NCBI GenBank assembly: GCA_023213395.1
Contig: CM041465.1
Coordinates: 80,483,741 to 80,547,740 of the forward strand
DNA: 64,000 bases
DNA from: Cycas panzhihuaensis
Taxonomy: Eukaryota > Cycadophyta
Direction of reading: 5' to 3'
In this document: piece by piece, positions 44,121 through 54,900 of the stretch
How positions within the stretch are numbered: position 1 is the stretch's first letter
Layout of the letters: each line of letters opens with the position of its first letter
The notes under the pieces: generated by a model
Seen by the model: the letters and a program-made list of their open reading frames with translations, nothing else
Databases searched by the model: none
What the model was told of the DNA's origin: nothing
Translations under genes and position numbers: made by a program

Positions 44121-45010
44121 TGCCTCCTTTCTTTGAAAAACATCATCCTTAAGAATTGAACTATGAAAATTATCGTTGGAATTGGTGAAGAGGTTCCTAT
44201 GTTGCATCTTCTAGTTGCATACCTTGCCACTAGACCAAAACTTTTGTGATAGTGTGATTTTGAAGTTTGAATGTTTAACATTACATGATTACTTCCAATT
44301 GAAGGGTGGTGAATCTTTTATCATGCAACTGAGGGAGTGATGATTATATGTGCACCTATTATCCTAAAACCTTCTTCAAATAAGACACATAGAAAGCTAG
44401 ATATATCTTGGAGAATAGAGGTAGGTCCAACTTATAAGCAACTTGGTCTATCTTTTGTGTTATATCATATAACCCATAGAATTTTGGAACATGTTATTAC
44501 CAACCTTTATGCTTAAAGGATATTTGTTTGTAAGGTTTGAGGCACAAGAAGATTATATCTCCTTTAGTGAACGAGTGCTCTTAATAATATTTATTAGCTT
44601 GTTGTTTCATCCTATTTTGAGCTTATGCCACATTATCCTTGAGGGTGTATAGTAGATTTTATTGGTTTCTAAGAGTTGTATTAATGGCATATACCTTGAA
44701 GCTACCTAGAAGATATGATAAAAGAGATAGTGGAGGTTAATGGTAAACTACTTTCTATAGGGTCATTTTTGTTGTCAAGTGATAAGAGGTGTTATAGCAC
44801 CATTCAGTAAGAGGTAACCACTTTGTTTAATAAGTTTGTCAATGAGAGATAAAATAACATAAATATATTTTAAGCATTTATTACCCATCTTAACTATTAG
44901 ATTGTGGGTGGTAAGTTGAGCTCATTTTCAACTATGTTCCTTACAACTTGAATAATTCTTGCTAAAAATAACTCATGAAAGTGGGATCATAATCACAAAC
45001 AATGAAGGTT
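44121..45010 (-). pseudogene. Chromo-IV integrase C-terminal half with chromodomain
   Basis: Minus strand from 45,010 leftward: VCDYDPTFMSYF (second catalytic Asp) at about 44,975-45,010, SSTYHPQSNS, then TKWLPLTEWCYNTSYHLTTK at about 44,765-44,825, KGWxxHVPKFYGLYDI at about 44,460-44,510 and AYKLDLPLFSKIYLAFYVSYL at about 44,375-44,440. A chromodomain follows at about 44,190-44,270 (HTITKVLVQWQGMQLEDATQE), the module that targets chromovirus integration to chromatin marks. The frame ends in a FSKKGGML-like block overlapping the polypurine tract. Several stops occur. Confidence 0.85.
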
Positions 45011-45233
45011 AACATATAAAAAAGGTGAAATATATTATTGAGAAAAACTTAGGTAATGATAGTGGCCTTATATGGATAAGTTAATAAATAGAAATGGGTA
45101 GATCTTCACCATCAAATTTTGGAAAATCTAGCTTAGGAGGTTAGAATGTACCACCATATTAGGGTCCACTTGAACATTATTAGTTTGTATTAGTACCATA
45201 TATTACTAATAAATACCCACCCTATTATATTTA
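45011..45233 (-). pseudogene. Chromo-IV gag fragment left of Copia-VII
   Basis: Minus strand gives PKLDFPKFDGEDLPI at about 45,090-45,140, the conserved opening of the gypsy gag core. Within about 100 bp it is followed by integrase text, marking a large internal deletion near 45,010-45,060. Confidence 0.75.
45229..45233. repeat. Copia-VII target-site duplication, left (ATTTA)
   Basis: Exact match to 50,233-50,237. Confidence 0.93.
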
Positions 45234-45640
45234 TGTAGGAAAATATGCTTGCAAACTAACAGGTTAGAACATATATCAAATAAGTATAAACTGGTATTAC
45301 ATCAATACAGCAGTGTATCACCATTACAATAGCATAAACACATGAGAGCCTTGTTGTTCAATCCATTGTAGTAGAATGAGTATTCCAAATCTTCCTCAAA
45401 AGTAGGTGGTGTCTGAAGACACCAGGGTTGTACACCCCTTAACATTTATAGTTTGGGGTAGGAGGGAAACTCCTCAACCCCTGAATTCAAATTAATAATA
45501 AAATAATACTAACTTAACTCAAATGAAACTAACTCAACTTACCTTAACTTACCTTGACATGTTGAGCATCACATGTCTAAATTGAGGTGCACAATCCTCG
45601 GTAGGTAAGAGGGAGTTGAGTGATGACATTACACCCAACA
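45234..45640 (-). repeat. Copia-VII 3' LTR (407 bp)
   Basis: On the minus strand runs TGTTGGGTGTAATGTC to TTTCCTACA. Nearly identical to 49,827-50,232. Confidence 0.95.
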
Positions 45641-45798
45641 TTCTCCCCCTTAATGTCAACACGAACACTTGTATCTTTTCCTTGAACTTGTGGAACTGGT
45701 ACTTGAAAAAAACTTTGAAATTCCAATCTTGATCTTTGTCAATGCTTCTCACCCTTATAGTCACATATATCTCTTTATTATAGAATGATGTAGGAAGA

Positions 45799-46110
45799 CT
45801 ATAGGTAGATGAAACTTGATGCAAAAGTAGATGAGTAGTCAGAATTTGGACTTGAACTTTTATACTCTTTATGCTTTGAACAGCTTGTCATATCACCGTG
45901 TTCATTCTTCGTTATGTCATAAGATTCGTCTTCATGATGCTCCCCCTCAAATGGAGGATCAAACCCTTGTGCAACAAGGTGGTCTTGCATTTGATCTGAA
46001 TCTTCATTGGTGTTGCCGTCATGATCTACCTGTTCTGTCACCTGTCTCACATGCTCATCAAAAGTTTCATCAAATACAGTGGGGATATCTCCCCCATAAA
46101 TGGAAATCAA
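45799..46110 (-). CDS. Copia-VII hydrophilic open frame, 103 codons
   Basis: Acidic, His/Ser-rich product (GGDIPTVFDETFDEHVRQ, EDSDQMQDHLV). The composition and the position before the polypurine tract suggest the integrase-RT linker of a copia polyprotein, left when the catalytic parts were deleted. It has no enzymatic motif. It may be translated as the tail of a short gag-linker polyprotein but is in a different frame piece from the gag start. Confidence 0.4.
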   Translation of the reverse strand: MISIYGGDIPTVFDETFDEHVRQVTEQVDHDGNTNEDSDQMQDHLVAQGFDPPFEGEHHEDESYDITKNEHGDMTSCSKHKEYKSSSPNSDYSSTFASSFIYL

Positions 46111-46148
46111 TAAATCCTGAATGAGACTTAGATGTTGTTAATTCGAAA

Positions 46149-46343
46149 CTAATGAAAAGACATCATCACCATAGTGCAAAATAATAAACCTAACACTTCA
46201 TTATCTTTTCTAAAATTTTCTTTAAGGCTAAGGTCATATTCATGTTGTAAATACTTCAAAAGATTACGTTCAATAAAGTAAGTGTGCATAGTATCATACC
46301 ATAGTGAATAGTTATGGCCATTGAAAATGGGGAATTGTGCCAT
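46149..46343 (-). CDS. Copia-VII truncated gag, 64 codons
   Basis: Starts MAQFPIFNGHNYSLWYDTMH and continues with a YFIERNLLKYLQ helix: the opening of copia gag (DUF4219/UBN2 start, 'F-x-G-x-N-Y-x-x-W'). It ends at a stop after 64 codons instead of about 300, so the capsid is mostly missing. It follows the long leader and precedes the 103-codon frame by about 40 bp. Confidence 0.65.
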   Translation of the reverse strand: MAQFPIFNGHNYSLWYDTMHTYFIERNLLKYLQHEYDLSLKENFRKDNEVLGLLFCTMVMMSFH

Positions 46344-49300
46344 TTTGAAAGTAATTTAATCAATAAGAAAATGATGATAAGATCAAGTAGAAATCTTGAA
46401 TAAACAATGAGATAGAAACTAGAATTTTCTTTAAAATTTTGAACGAAGACAAGCTTGTTAGGATGAATATATATACTCAACTTTAACAAATTGAAAACTA
46501 TAGTGAATGAGGTCAGAATAGCTTAAAAATTTATCAATATGTAGATTGCTGAAATGTGAATCCAATAAGATAGACGGTTTTGAAAAAGGATACCAATAAG
46601 TCACGTTTTGAATGATGCTAAGAAAAGGACCTCCTTGTGGAGCCTAACAGGAGCAAGGTAGGCAAAAATTGTATAAAAGTACTAATTAATCCTTAGAAAA
46701 GCTGAACAAATGATCAAATATGATTGATGAAGTAATTAATATTCTGCCAATTGAAAATTTTGAAAGAATATATTAAACACGTGTAAAAAAGAGCAGATTT
46801 AGGCCAATAAAATGACTCAACTTTAGCTGATTTGAAATATAAGCAAAATATGTCAAAATATATGAAAAAATATATCACAGTGAAGAGAAATGAGTCAGCT
46901 TCCCAACGAAGCTGACGGAAATGAAATCTGATAAAAATTGCAAAAGTTATAGTGAAAAAGTGACAAGTATCTTTATGGAGAATGTTCAAGAAACAGGCAA
47001 AAACAACTAATTTTCTTATTTTAACGATTAAAATATTAGTGAAAATGAAGTCAAAAAATTAAAGTAAAAGATGGGTATTAGAGTCTGTATGACGTAGATC
47101 ACAATAGAAAAATTCGGATACAAAACAGTTTACCAACAATAAATAGCAGCCAGTTCTAAAACGGATTTTATCAAAAATGTAAAAACTGCTGAAATTTCGA
47201 AAGTCCAATGTTAAAAGGGGTGAAACGAAGTCAAATGGGCACCAAATCGGTCTTATGACCAGTCAAAATTGAATGACGTAGGCACTTAAAGACTTAAGAG
47301 AGCGCGCCGGAAACGCCAAGAACGCCAAAAATGACCCGCAGATCGAGGGACAGGCACGAACTCCAGCGATAAAGTGATAAAGGCGAGATAAAATTAATGA
47401 AAGACTTTAGAGACGAGCGTGAGGCGGAGCTAACGGCAGACCGAGGAATGGAATAATGAGTGCGAGAGCTCGACGCCGAACGGGAGGCCGGCTACCAAGG
47501 AATAATGGACGGACGGCGCGCACCCCAAAACTAAATGGACGGGTACACGGAGCATGCAGACCGAAATGAAAACAGACGCAGAGTCCAACGCAATGACGGA
47601 ACGGCCCAGTAGGCGATGGCAGAATCGAGGCAAGGCGAGTCCAGAAACTCCAACGGATGGAGAAGGCCTTAGCACAAACTATACTGAGATTAACGGTAGG
47701 GTTTACAGCTAGCAGCTGGATAAGACGCCAGAGTTGAAGCCACTGGTGTAGGTTGCAGAAATCAGAAGGTGATGCAGAGAATGTAGAGAACGGTGAACGC
47801 TAAGTGAAAAAAAAGGCTACCAGGGAGGGGCACTGGTAATAATGAAAAAGAGCAAATGCTGAATAAAGAACGTTGGTAGGAGTTCTCATAAAATAGTTGA
47901 GGCAGATATGTAGTCTACTGCGATGAATGACAGAGACACCATGGAGAAGAGTAATGAAGGAAAAGAATGCTCATCCAAATTCCTAAGGAAGTTTGAGACT
48001 GAGGAGAATTTTGGAAATGTATATCAAATTGAGATTAATAGAAGCATAACAATGGAGCAATCCGTTTGTATGGATTAGCTTTTGAGTTGTGATTGGCCAA
48101 ACGAAAGATGCACAAAAGATGGCAGAACTTGAGAAAGAGGTTCAGAGATATACTGATTCTTTTTGCTGATAGATATTTGAAGAAGAATACCATAAACTGC
48201 CTTATAAAACGTTGGCTTAGAGATGAACTTGAATGGCAAAAATCCGCAAGAGGATATTGATTTTTAACTGGGTTTCTTGAGCAACAGATGGCCAGAATGA
48301 AAGTAAACTATATGAGAGAAGGTATGCGGACGAGCTTGGAACCACGATAGAGATGAACGCAACAGAGAAACAGAAATGGACGAGACACAAAAAATTCAAA
48401 CAAGAGGGGTTTCTTAGAGCTTTATTTCCCAAAACTTCTTTGTATTGTTCTACTTAAAACATAGGAAATTTGATCTACGTGATCCGTGTATAAAAATTAT
48501 TCTTGTAATTTCAACGTTTTTCAAGTGAAGGAAACTTGTTGTTTTTGTACATACAGAGTGAAGCAAAGCAAAAAATAAAATAATTGATGATCAATTTTGC
48601 TATGTAGAATCGTTCACTAAGCTAGACACAGGTTATATATTACCTTATTTCAATCAAAAGACCCAAAAAATATGAATTTGATGATCCTCTTATTTTGATA
48701 CACAAAAAATGATTTTCTTACAATAAAATTAAATATCGTGGAAGAGTTGAGAATTTTATGTTGTTTTCTTTGCAATACGATGCACAGGTTTTTTTGAATA
48801 GTGTATCTAAAATCTTTTCAAATGTATCTTGCAGTAGATATATTAGAAATATATATGCAAATCTGAAAAATGTAATCGAAAAACCTGGTAGTGTAGTTGA
48901 TTTGCAGACTTGTAGCAGGTTAACCCTTACATATGAGATCTTCAAACGTTCAAGTGTATTCTTCAACAAATAGATCTGCTGCATATACTTCTTCAAATGG
49001 CTGAAAATGCCTCAAAAGTTGCAGATATGCAATTGCTATCTTTTGTAGATTGAAATATAGCTTGTAGCTAGAAAAAGCTTTTATGAACCTGCACAAATCT
49101 TGTGAAATAACACTGAATATACTTGTTATACCATAAGAAATAACCAAATAATGAGTGAATCTATTGAAAAATATAATAAATCATTGAAAACTTGTAGAAA
49201 ATATGAAAAATCTCAGATCTGAAGTGAGACCCAGTAGATCTGCAAAAATATTATGTAAATGTTGTAGATCTGGCCTTAGTATAGCAGATCTATAGCAAAA

Positions 49301-49812
49301 AATATCACAGATATGAACAAATATAACAGAAAATATTGAAAACTTGTTGAAATAAGCAGATTTATAGTAAAAAATAGCAGATCTAAAGTAATAAATTGTA
49401 GATCTCTGAAAAAACTTGATAACTTTTATATGCAACTGATGCTCTTTTGCAAATCTGCAAAAAAATATCAAATAAGTAGATAAAAAAACTTGTAAACTGT
49501 CAAAATATATGATAAATCTGTAGATCTGAACAGAAAATAACTCAAATATAAGAATAAACTTGGATGTATATCACTTGCTGCTGAAAAATCCTTTGTAGAT
49601 CTGCACAAATCTGAAAATAGATCTCAGTAATATTTTTTGAACCAGAAATATAGCTCAATAATAATCAAAAATGCTGAAATAATATATAGAACTTGCTAAA
49701 ATTTTCAGAAAATAAATCTAGTTAATATATATTGCTTGTAAAAAAAACTGTTGTAGAGTGCCAGCAGATCCTGTTGTTCTTCTTCAAAACATCAGCAGGT
49801 CAGTAATCGCCT
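46344..49812 (-). other. Copia-VII leader: AGATCTG-rich repeats and a CpG-rich patch
   Basis: Long non-coding leader. From about 48,900 to 49,800 the words TGTAGATCTG, CAGATCT and TGCAAATCTGC recur more than ten times at irregular spacing. Between about 47,240 and 47,720 base composition switches to GC- and CpG-rich, the only such patch in this half of the window. An 81-codon minus-strand frame (47,675 to 47,430) lies in it but has no recognisable domain. Confidence 0.7.
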
Positions 49813-49824
49813 GCTCTGATACCA
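49813..49824 (-). other. Copia-VII primer-binding site
   Basis: Minus strand reads TGGTATCAGAGC, a perfect match to the initiator-Met primer site, two bases from the LTR. Confidence 0.95.
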
Positions 49825-49826
49825 AA

Positions 49827-50232
49827 TGTAGGAAAATATGCTTGCAAACTAACAGGTTAGAACATATATCAAATAAGTATAAACTGGTATTACATCAATA
49901 CAGCAGTGTATCACCATTACAATAGCATAAACACATGAGAGCCTTGTTGTTCAATCCATTGTAGTAGAATGAGTATTCCAAATCTTCCTCAAAAGTAGGT
50001 GGTGTCTCAAGACACCAGGGTTGTACACCCCTTAACATTTATAGTTTGGGGGAGGAGGGAAACTCCTCAACCCCTGAATTCAAATTAATAATAAAATAAT
50101 ACTAACTTAACTCAAATGAAACTAACTCAACTTACCTTAACTTACCTTGACATGTTGAGCATCACATGTCTAAATTGAGGTGCACAATCCTGGTAGGTAA
50201 GAGGGAGTTGAGTGATGACATTACACCCAACA
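49827..50232 (-). repeat. Copia-VII 5' LTR (406 bp)
   Basis: Partner of 45,234-45,640; also the promoter-bearing LTR for a leftward transcript. Confidence 0.95.
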
Positions 50233-50237
50233 ATTTA
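50233..50237. repeat. Copia-VII target-site duplication, right (ATTTA)
   Basis: Exact copy of 45,229-45,233. Confidence 0.93.
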
Positions 50238-50421
50238 TAAGTTCATGGTATTATATTTAACATTTAGCCTATTCAACCTACTATTAGGACTACCAATTTA
50301 GTTTAAATTATCTAATTTGGATAATTTCTAGAGTATGTTTGATTACATTTCTTAGATTATTTTAATATCCTCATCTATTTTCTCTAAGGAGAAGTCTTGA
50401 GATCTATGAGTGCTAGCCATA
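50238..50421 (-). pseudogene. Chromo-IV gag start, right of Copia-VII
   Basis: Minus-strand ATG at 50,421 gives MASTHRSQDFSLEKIDEDIK, a typical charged gag N-terminus, then stops. It continues at 45,233 beyond the Copia-VII insertion, where the gag core PKLDFPKFDGED is found. Confidence 0.6.
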
Positions 50422-51366
50422 TTAGCTTCACATGATTGTCTAGTTAGGTTACTAGTGATTTATATCAAAATGATTAGGTTGATGAAAGGATTGGTTTGGG
50501 ATAGGTGGCTAGACGTTAAAATTTTATACTTGGGACTTTTATACAGTCTAGATTACTTCTGTATTCTTAGATTTACCAAATTCTTAATGGTATATAAAAT
50601 ATTCCCTATTGTAGTTTTAGAATTTCCTTTAGATCATTGCCTTTTTATGTCCCAATTAGTAGCTTTGTTACTTCTAATAGCTATCCAAGTATATGCAGAT
50701 CTATTCCTAATTGTCTATAAGATATTCCCTACTATAGTTTCTAAATATCCTTTAAATCACTACCTAGGTATATCTGTATCAATGGTTTTAATATTTTTAG
50801 TCTCTTTCTAAGTATGTCTAATTTTTTTCATAACCAAATTATGGTAACTTTAGTTCATACAGTGTCTAATCAGCATGCCTTTTGATATACTTAAAGGTAC
50901 ATAAAGAGTAGCTTCTTAGTACTAACCTCTAACCAATTTTCTATAGAGTTAGATAGTTAGTAATTACTCAAGGCTTCTTATAACTAGATGTCTTCTAACC
51001 TAAGGGGTCCTCCTATAGAACTCAAGATGCATGGAGGCTAAATTTTATATCCAAATATTGTATAGGCCTAAATATTAGCACCCTTTGCACATCAATTCAC
51101 ATGATGATTTATCACCAAGCATGCTTAACCAATAATGATAGCTCTCTATAATTCTTTAAAACCCTAAAATAAGGTTTCTAGTTTAAACATTATTATAGAA
51201 GAATAAAAGAAGAAGAGGAAAACTCTGGGCACCATGTGAATACCCCACTGCTTTAGCCACTTTTTGAGCACTAAGATCATAGAAGGATGAGGTGAGAGTA
51301 TATAGTAGTTAGTTGTAGTAGGTCACTAAAAAAAAATTATTATAGTAGAATATGGCCTTAGAAATT
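50422..51366 (-). other. Chromo-IV leader
   Basis: Between the primer site and gag. A 133-codon plus-strand open frame (50,410-50,811) is hydrophobic and antisense to the element; nothing recognisable. Two degenerate copies of a KIFP-I-V-like unit (about 50,590 and 50,720) show a short internal duplication of about 120 bp. Confidence 0.5.
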
Positions 51367-51378
51367 GCTTTGATACCA
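51367..51378 (-). other. Chromo-IV primer-binding site
   Basis: Minus strand reads TGGTATCAAAGC, one mismatch to the initiator-Met site. Confidence 0.85.
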
Positions 51379-51380
51379 CT

Positions 51381-51631
51381 CGATATTATCCTACTTGCAA
51401 TCATAAATACTTAAAATAATAATGTGCAAAAAAGTATAATTCAAATCACAATATTACCTAAATCACTAGAATGTTGATATTCATAAGGAATCCCTTATGA
51501 TATCATAAGCTACTTTAAGGGAGTAAACTACTTAAGAGCAAAGCTCAATTACAGGAGATTCAAAGATATCTTGAAGACTATAGAAAGTATAATTATAAAG
51601 GAGAGGTGGTTAGGATGTAATAGTCCTAAAA
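51381..51631 (-). repeat. Chromo-IV 5' LTR (251 bp)
   Basis: Aligns with 43,765-44,120 but lacks about 100 bp near its minus-strand start. Confidence 0.8.
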
Positions 51632-52065
51632 GTCTCTCATCATTGTTTATCCATGGTGATAATATACTTTATTAATGTCTTTCTCTTATATCTTTCTCCT
51701 CCATCAAACATCTTGATATTATATATTCCTCCTCTAAATTTGAGTCATTACTCAAGTTGTGGTTCATTATTACATCAAACACAATAATAAGATATTAAGG
51801 TTATAAATCTTAATACAAAAGTATAATTTATCTAATTTAGTATATTCCTTTTCAAAGAATATTCTTCCATTTGAAATTTAAACACTTATCTCCACTAAGT
51901 ACACTTCCATTACAAATCCCTTTAAACATCTTCTTAACATTCTCTAAATATATTTATGCATATCTTCCTTGCATCTTGTATGTTTACTTTTTTATTGAAA
52001 AGTCCCTAGTGCTTACTTCTATTATTGAAAACTCTAAGCTAGGGATGTATTTAATCTAGAGATTA
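51632..52065 (+). other. Chromo-III leader, right part
   Basis: Resumes the pyrimidine-rich Chromo-III leader (TCTTTCTCTTATATCTTTCTCC). No coding seen. Confidence 0.5.
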
Positions 52066-53300
52066 TATAATGGAGGACATTTGTAAATCTAAAATAGAGC
52101 CTAATATTCAAATGCTTAATGAAGAATGAGAAAGAATTAGGAAGCTCATCATAGGACCACTCATAGGCATGATTAAATTTAAAGTACAATCATTTAACCA
52201 ATTTTTGTACCATATGATATAAGAAATGTTGTGATAATTGATAATTATTATGGATGACTACCAATGGAAGGGATAAATAATAAAGGGTAAAGAATATGAA
52301 GGAAATTAATTAGAAGACTAGATCTTAAAGAAGCATCAAGATCATGCCAACTTGATAAATGACCCAATAAGAAGTTACTTGTAGGACTACTAGAATTTAA
52401 TATTACAGGAATAGAAGGCACTCAATTTTTAAGCCTACTTTAATTGCTTGTGGTTGATAAAAGTATAAAACCTAAGAAATATAAAAATAACTATATACCA
52501 CTTTGACATTGAACATAAGACTCATGAACTTAGGGTATAGGTTCAACAAGTAGAGTAATACCTTCATCTAATAGAAATTAAATCAACATAATAAGTTTCT
52601 TTTGCTAGATTGCATATGGACAAAATTACTTGTGAATGGTGGTAGAGCCTAAAGTGCACCGCATTCTAATGTCAACTATTAGTATGAGCTGAGTATGACT
52701 ATTTATTTATTAAAATATTTTAATTAGTAGTAATCATGACTATTATTATGAGCTACAAAAGCTTAAACAAATAGGAAAAGTAGAGGAATGTAATATAGCA
52801 TTCACAAAGCTATCCTATATGCTAGAGGACATTCCTACTAACAAACTCATTTAGTTGTATATTGATGAGCTTGTAATGGAGATTCAAGTAGACACAAAAA
52901 CTATAAGACTCACCAATATCAAGTTCAATATATATAAGGACAAGTTCAATTTACTATAGAAGGAAAAAATAGATCCCTTATGTTCCACATTTTACCTAAC
53001 CTAATCCCCTTCCTACTAGGCTAAGTAGAGTAGTTAGACTAGTCCTTTAAAGGACAAGGGTATAATAAGAAGAGTTAAGAAAGAAAGACTAATGATTTGG
53101 ATGTACTAAGAAGTGGGGACTCATGCATAGGTGTTATAAGAATTAGTTATATATAATCAAACTAACACTTATAGATGAGTATGAAGGGGAAGAAGAAGAA
53201 GAAGGTCTAAAACCAACCTAAGAGAACTCTCGTAGTCACTAAAATAATAGCCTAGAAATGCCATTCTAGATAATGACTTATTTGATCTAGCTTAACACCT
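52066..53300 (+). pseudogene. Chromo-III gag, heavily decayed
   Basis: Starts near ATG 52,066 with charged, helical text. Recognisable traces are a KLPYMLEDIPTNKLI-like segment at about 52,810-52,860 and RLTNIKFNIYK-like text after it; no intact zinc knuckle was found. Stops occur every few codons. Assigned mainly by position between leader and protease. Confidence 0.55.
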
Positions 53301-54300
53301 TGAAAATTTAGGGATTTCTTAAAAAATAAGATACTATCATCTTGGTGGATCTGAGTAGTAGCCACAACTTTATTAACTAAGTCTATGCATAACACTTATG
53401 ATTATTCTCATTAAGGAAACCTCCCTTTCAATTGAGCATTAATGGAAGATAGGTTATATTATGATAAAAGATGATGGAAAATCTTAACCTCATGGTGGAT
53501 GATGTTGTTATCACAAAATAATGTATGTCCTCCATATTAGAGGAGTAGATATTATCTTAGGAAGCTAATGGACTAGAATAATTGAGTGTTTTGAGATGAA
53601 CCTAGATGAATTATTTATGAGATATGAAAAAGAAGGTATAAACATCACTCTCCAAGGAGAAAAGCCAAGAAAAACTCATGTTACATCTTGTTATTATATT
53701 TAGAAGCTAATTAAGAAAGGATAATAGGGCATCATATCTCAATTATTTTCTCCCCAAGAAGTCCTTGAGAGACTTGAAGAGGTTAACAGTATCTCCTCTT
53801 CATAGAGTGTTTGAATACCAAGTCAAACACAAAGTTGGGATTAACCTAATTTTCATAAGGTAATATAGATAACTACATCTCCATATGAGTGAGAATGAAA
53901 AGATTATTTAATACCTATTAGAATTGGATACAATAACCCCTAAGAAAAGCCCTTTTACAGCCCTTGTAGTATTGGTGTAGAAAAAGAATTGATCCTTTTG
54001 CATGTGTATAGACTATTAAGCCATAAACAAAGTCATAATGAAAATAAGTTTATTATATTAAGGATTGATAAGCCAATGGATGTATTATCTGGAGATGAAT
54101 ATTTCACAAAAGTTGACTTACTATCAAGGTATCATCATATTTAGATTAGGGTCAAGGACACGTGCATGACTTCCTTTAGCACATACCATGACCATTATGA
54201 ATTTAAGGTAATGCCCTCTAGTCTTACTAATACATTTTCTATATTCAAAGCTACTGTTAGCATTTTGTTAAGAACTATAGTTAGAGGACCTTAGCCTTGA
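53301..54300 (+). pseudogene. Chromo-III protease and RT N-terminal half
   Basis: The protease active-site region reads IILVDLSSSHNFIN at about 53,337-53,378; the expected D-S-G is D-L-S. RT follows: CIDYxAINKVIMK at about 54,005-54,045, GDEYFTKVDLLSRYHHI at about 54,090-54,140 and a FKVMPSSLTNTFS block at about 54,203-54,240. The catalytic YVDD segment is missing: at about 54,290 the text jumps to the region just before RNase H, indicating a deletion of roughly 250 bp or more. Confidence 0.75.
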
Positions 54301-54900
54301 CACCCTTATTAATCAAAGATTCCTTCCAATAAGGTGAGGAGGTAACAACTTGCTTTTAATAACTAAAGTAAGCTTTGACTAGCCTACTTATATAGGCCTT
54401 ATTAGATTTCTCTAAGGTATTAAACATTAAAATTAATTGCTTAGGAACAAGAATTAGAGTGATAATGATGCATGAAGGTAGGGTAATTACTTTTGAGAAT
54501 AGAAAATAAACAACAAGGAACAACTCAAGTCCACATACAATAAGGAAATGTTGGAAATCATACATGCCTTAATAAAATGGCATTAATATCTAGTAAGCAT
54601 TAGATTCATAATGAAAATGGATTATAATAGCTTATAGTACATCTTGAAGTAGAAGGAGTAATTTCCATAGTAATAGAAATGGGTGAGTAAAATATAGTTC
54701 TTTGACTTTGACATAACATATAATAAAGTTAATTTAAATGTGGTATTTTAGACTTTATCCTAAAGAGATGAAGGACCCCATCTATGTTCAATATTAATGG
54801 TTGAACCAAATTATGTGATAGATATCCAAGAAGAATACACAAAGAGCTCAAGCATCTAATAATTGATCCTTCTGGTCTAATAAGGTAGTAAGGATAAATT
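54301..54900 (+). pseudogene. Chromo-III RNase H
   Basis: Reads IGAVMMHEGRVITFENRK-like text at about 54,445-54,505 (the DASG box before it is degraded), then KEMLEIIHALIKWHxYLV at about 54,545-54,595 (catalytic Glu region), KMDYNSLxYIL at about 54,615 (Asp box changed from KTDH) and KWVSKIxFFDFDI at about 54,683. Frames alternate and stops are common. Confidence 0.75.

Larger units (their letters stand above)
45234..50232 (-). mobile_element. Copia-VII, young non-autonomous copia-type LTR element, 5.0 kb
   Basis: The LTRs (45,234-45,640 and 49,827-50,232) differ by two substitutions and one single-base indel, so this is the most recent insertion in the window. A perfect initiator-Met primer site lies at 49,813-49,824, the polypurine tract AAGGGGGAGAA at about 45,641-45,651 and a perfect ATTTA duplication outside. 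The 4.2-kb interior holds a leader of about 3.4 kb, a short gag start (46,343 to 46,149) and a hydrophilic frame (46,110 to 45,799); no protease, integrase, RT or RNase H is present. It must depend on enzymes from another copia. Confidence 0.92.
43765..51631 (-). mobile_element. Chromo-IV, chromodomain Ty3/gypsy deletion derivative, carrying Copia-VII
   Basis: Minus strand. The 5' LTR is 51,381-51,631 and the 3' LTR 43,765-44,120; they share TTCAAAGATAT and TAATAATGTGCAAAAAA-like text. A primer site (TGGTATCAAAGC, one mismatch) is at 51,367-51,378. Flanks ATCTC (43,760-43,764) and GTCTC (51,632-51,636) are a probable 5-bp duplication with one change. The interior keeps the gag start and integrase end only; protease, RT and RNase H are missing. 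Copia-VII is inserted at 45,234-50,232. Confidence 0.82.

Noticed and set aside
47430-47675. 81-codon minus-strand frame in the CpG-rich patch of Copia-VII as a captured host exon
   Set aside because: No recognisable domain or splice context; the open frame can be explained by high GC. Kept only as a composition finding.
50410-50811. 133-codon hydrophobic plus-strand frame
   Set aside because: It is antisense to the Chromo-IV leader and AT-rich; hydrophobicity follows from T-rich codons.
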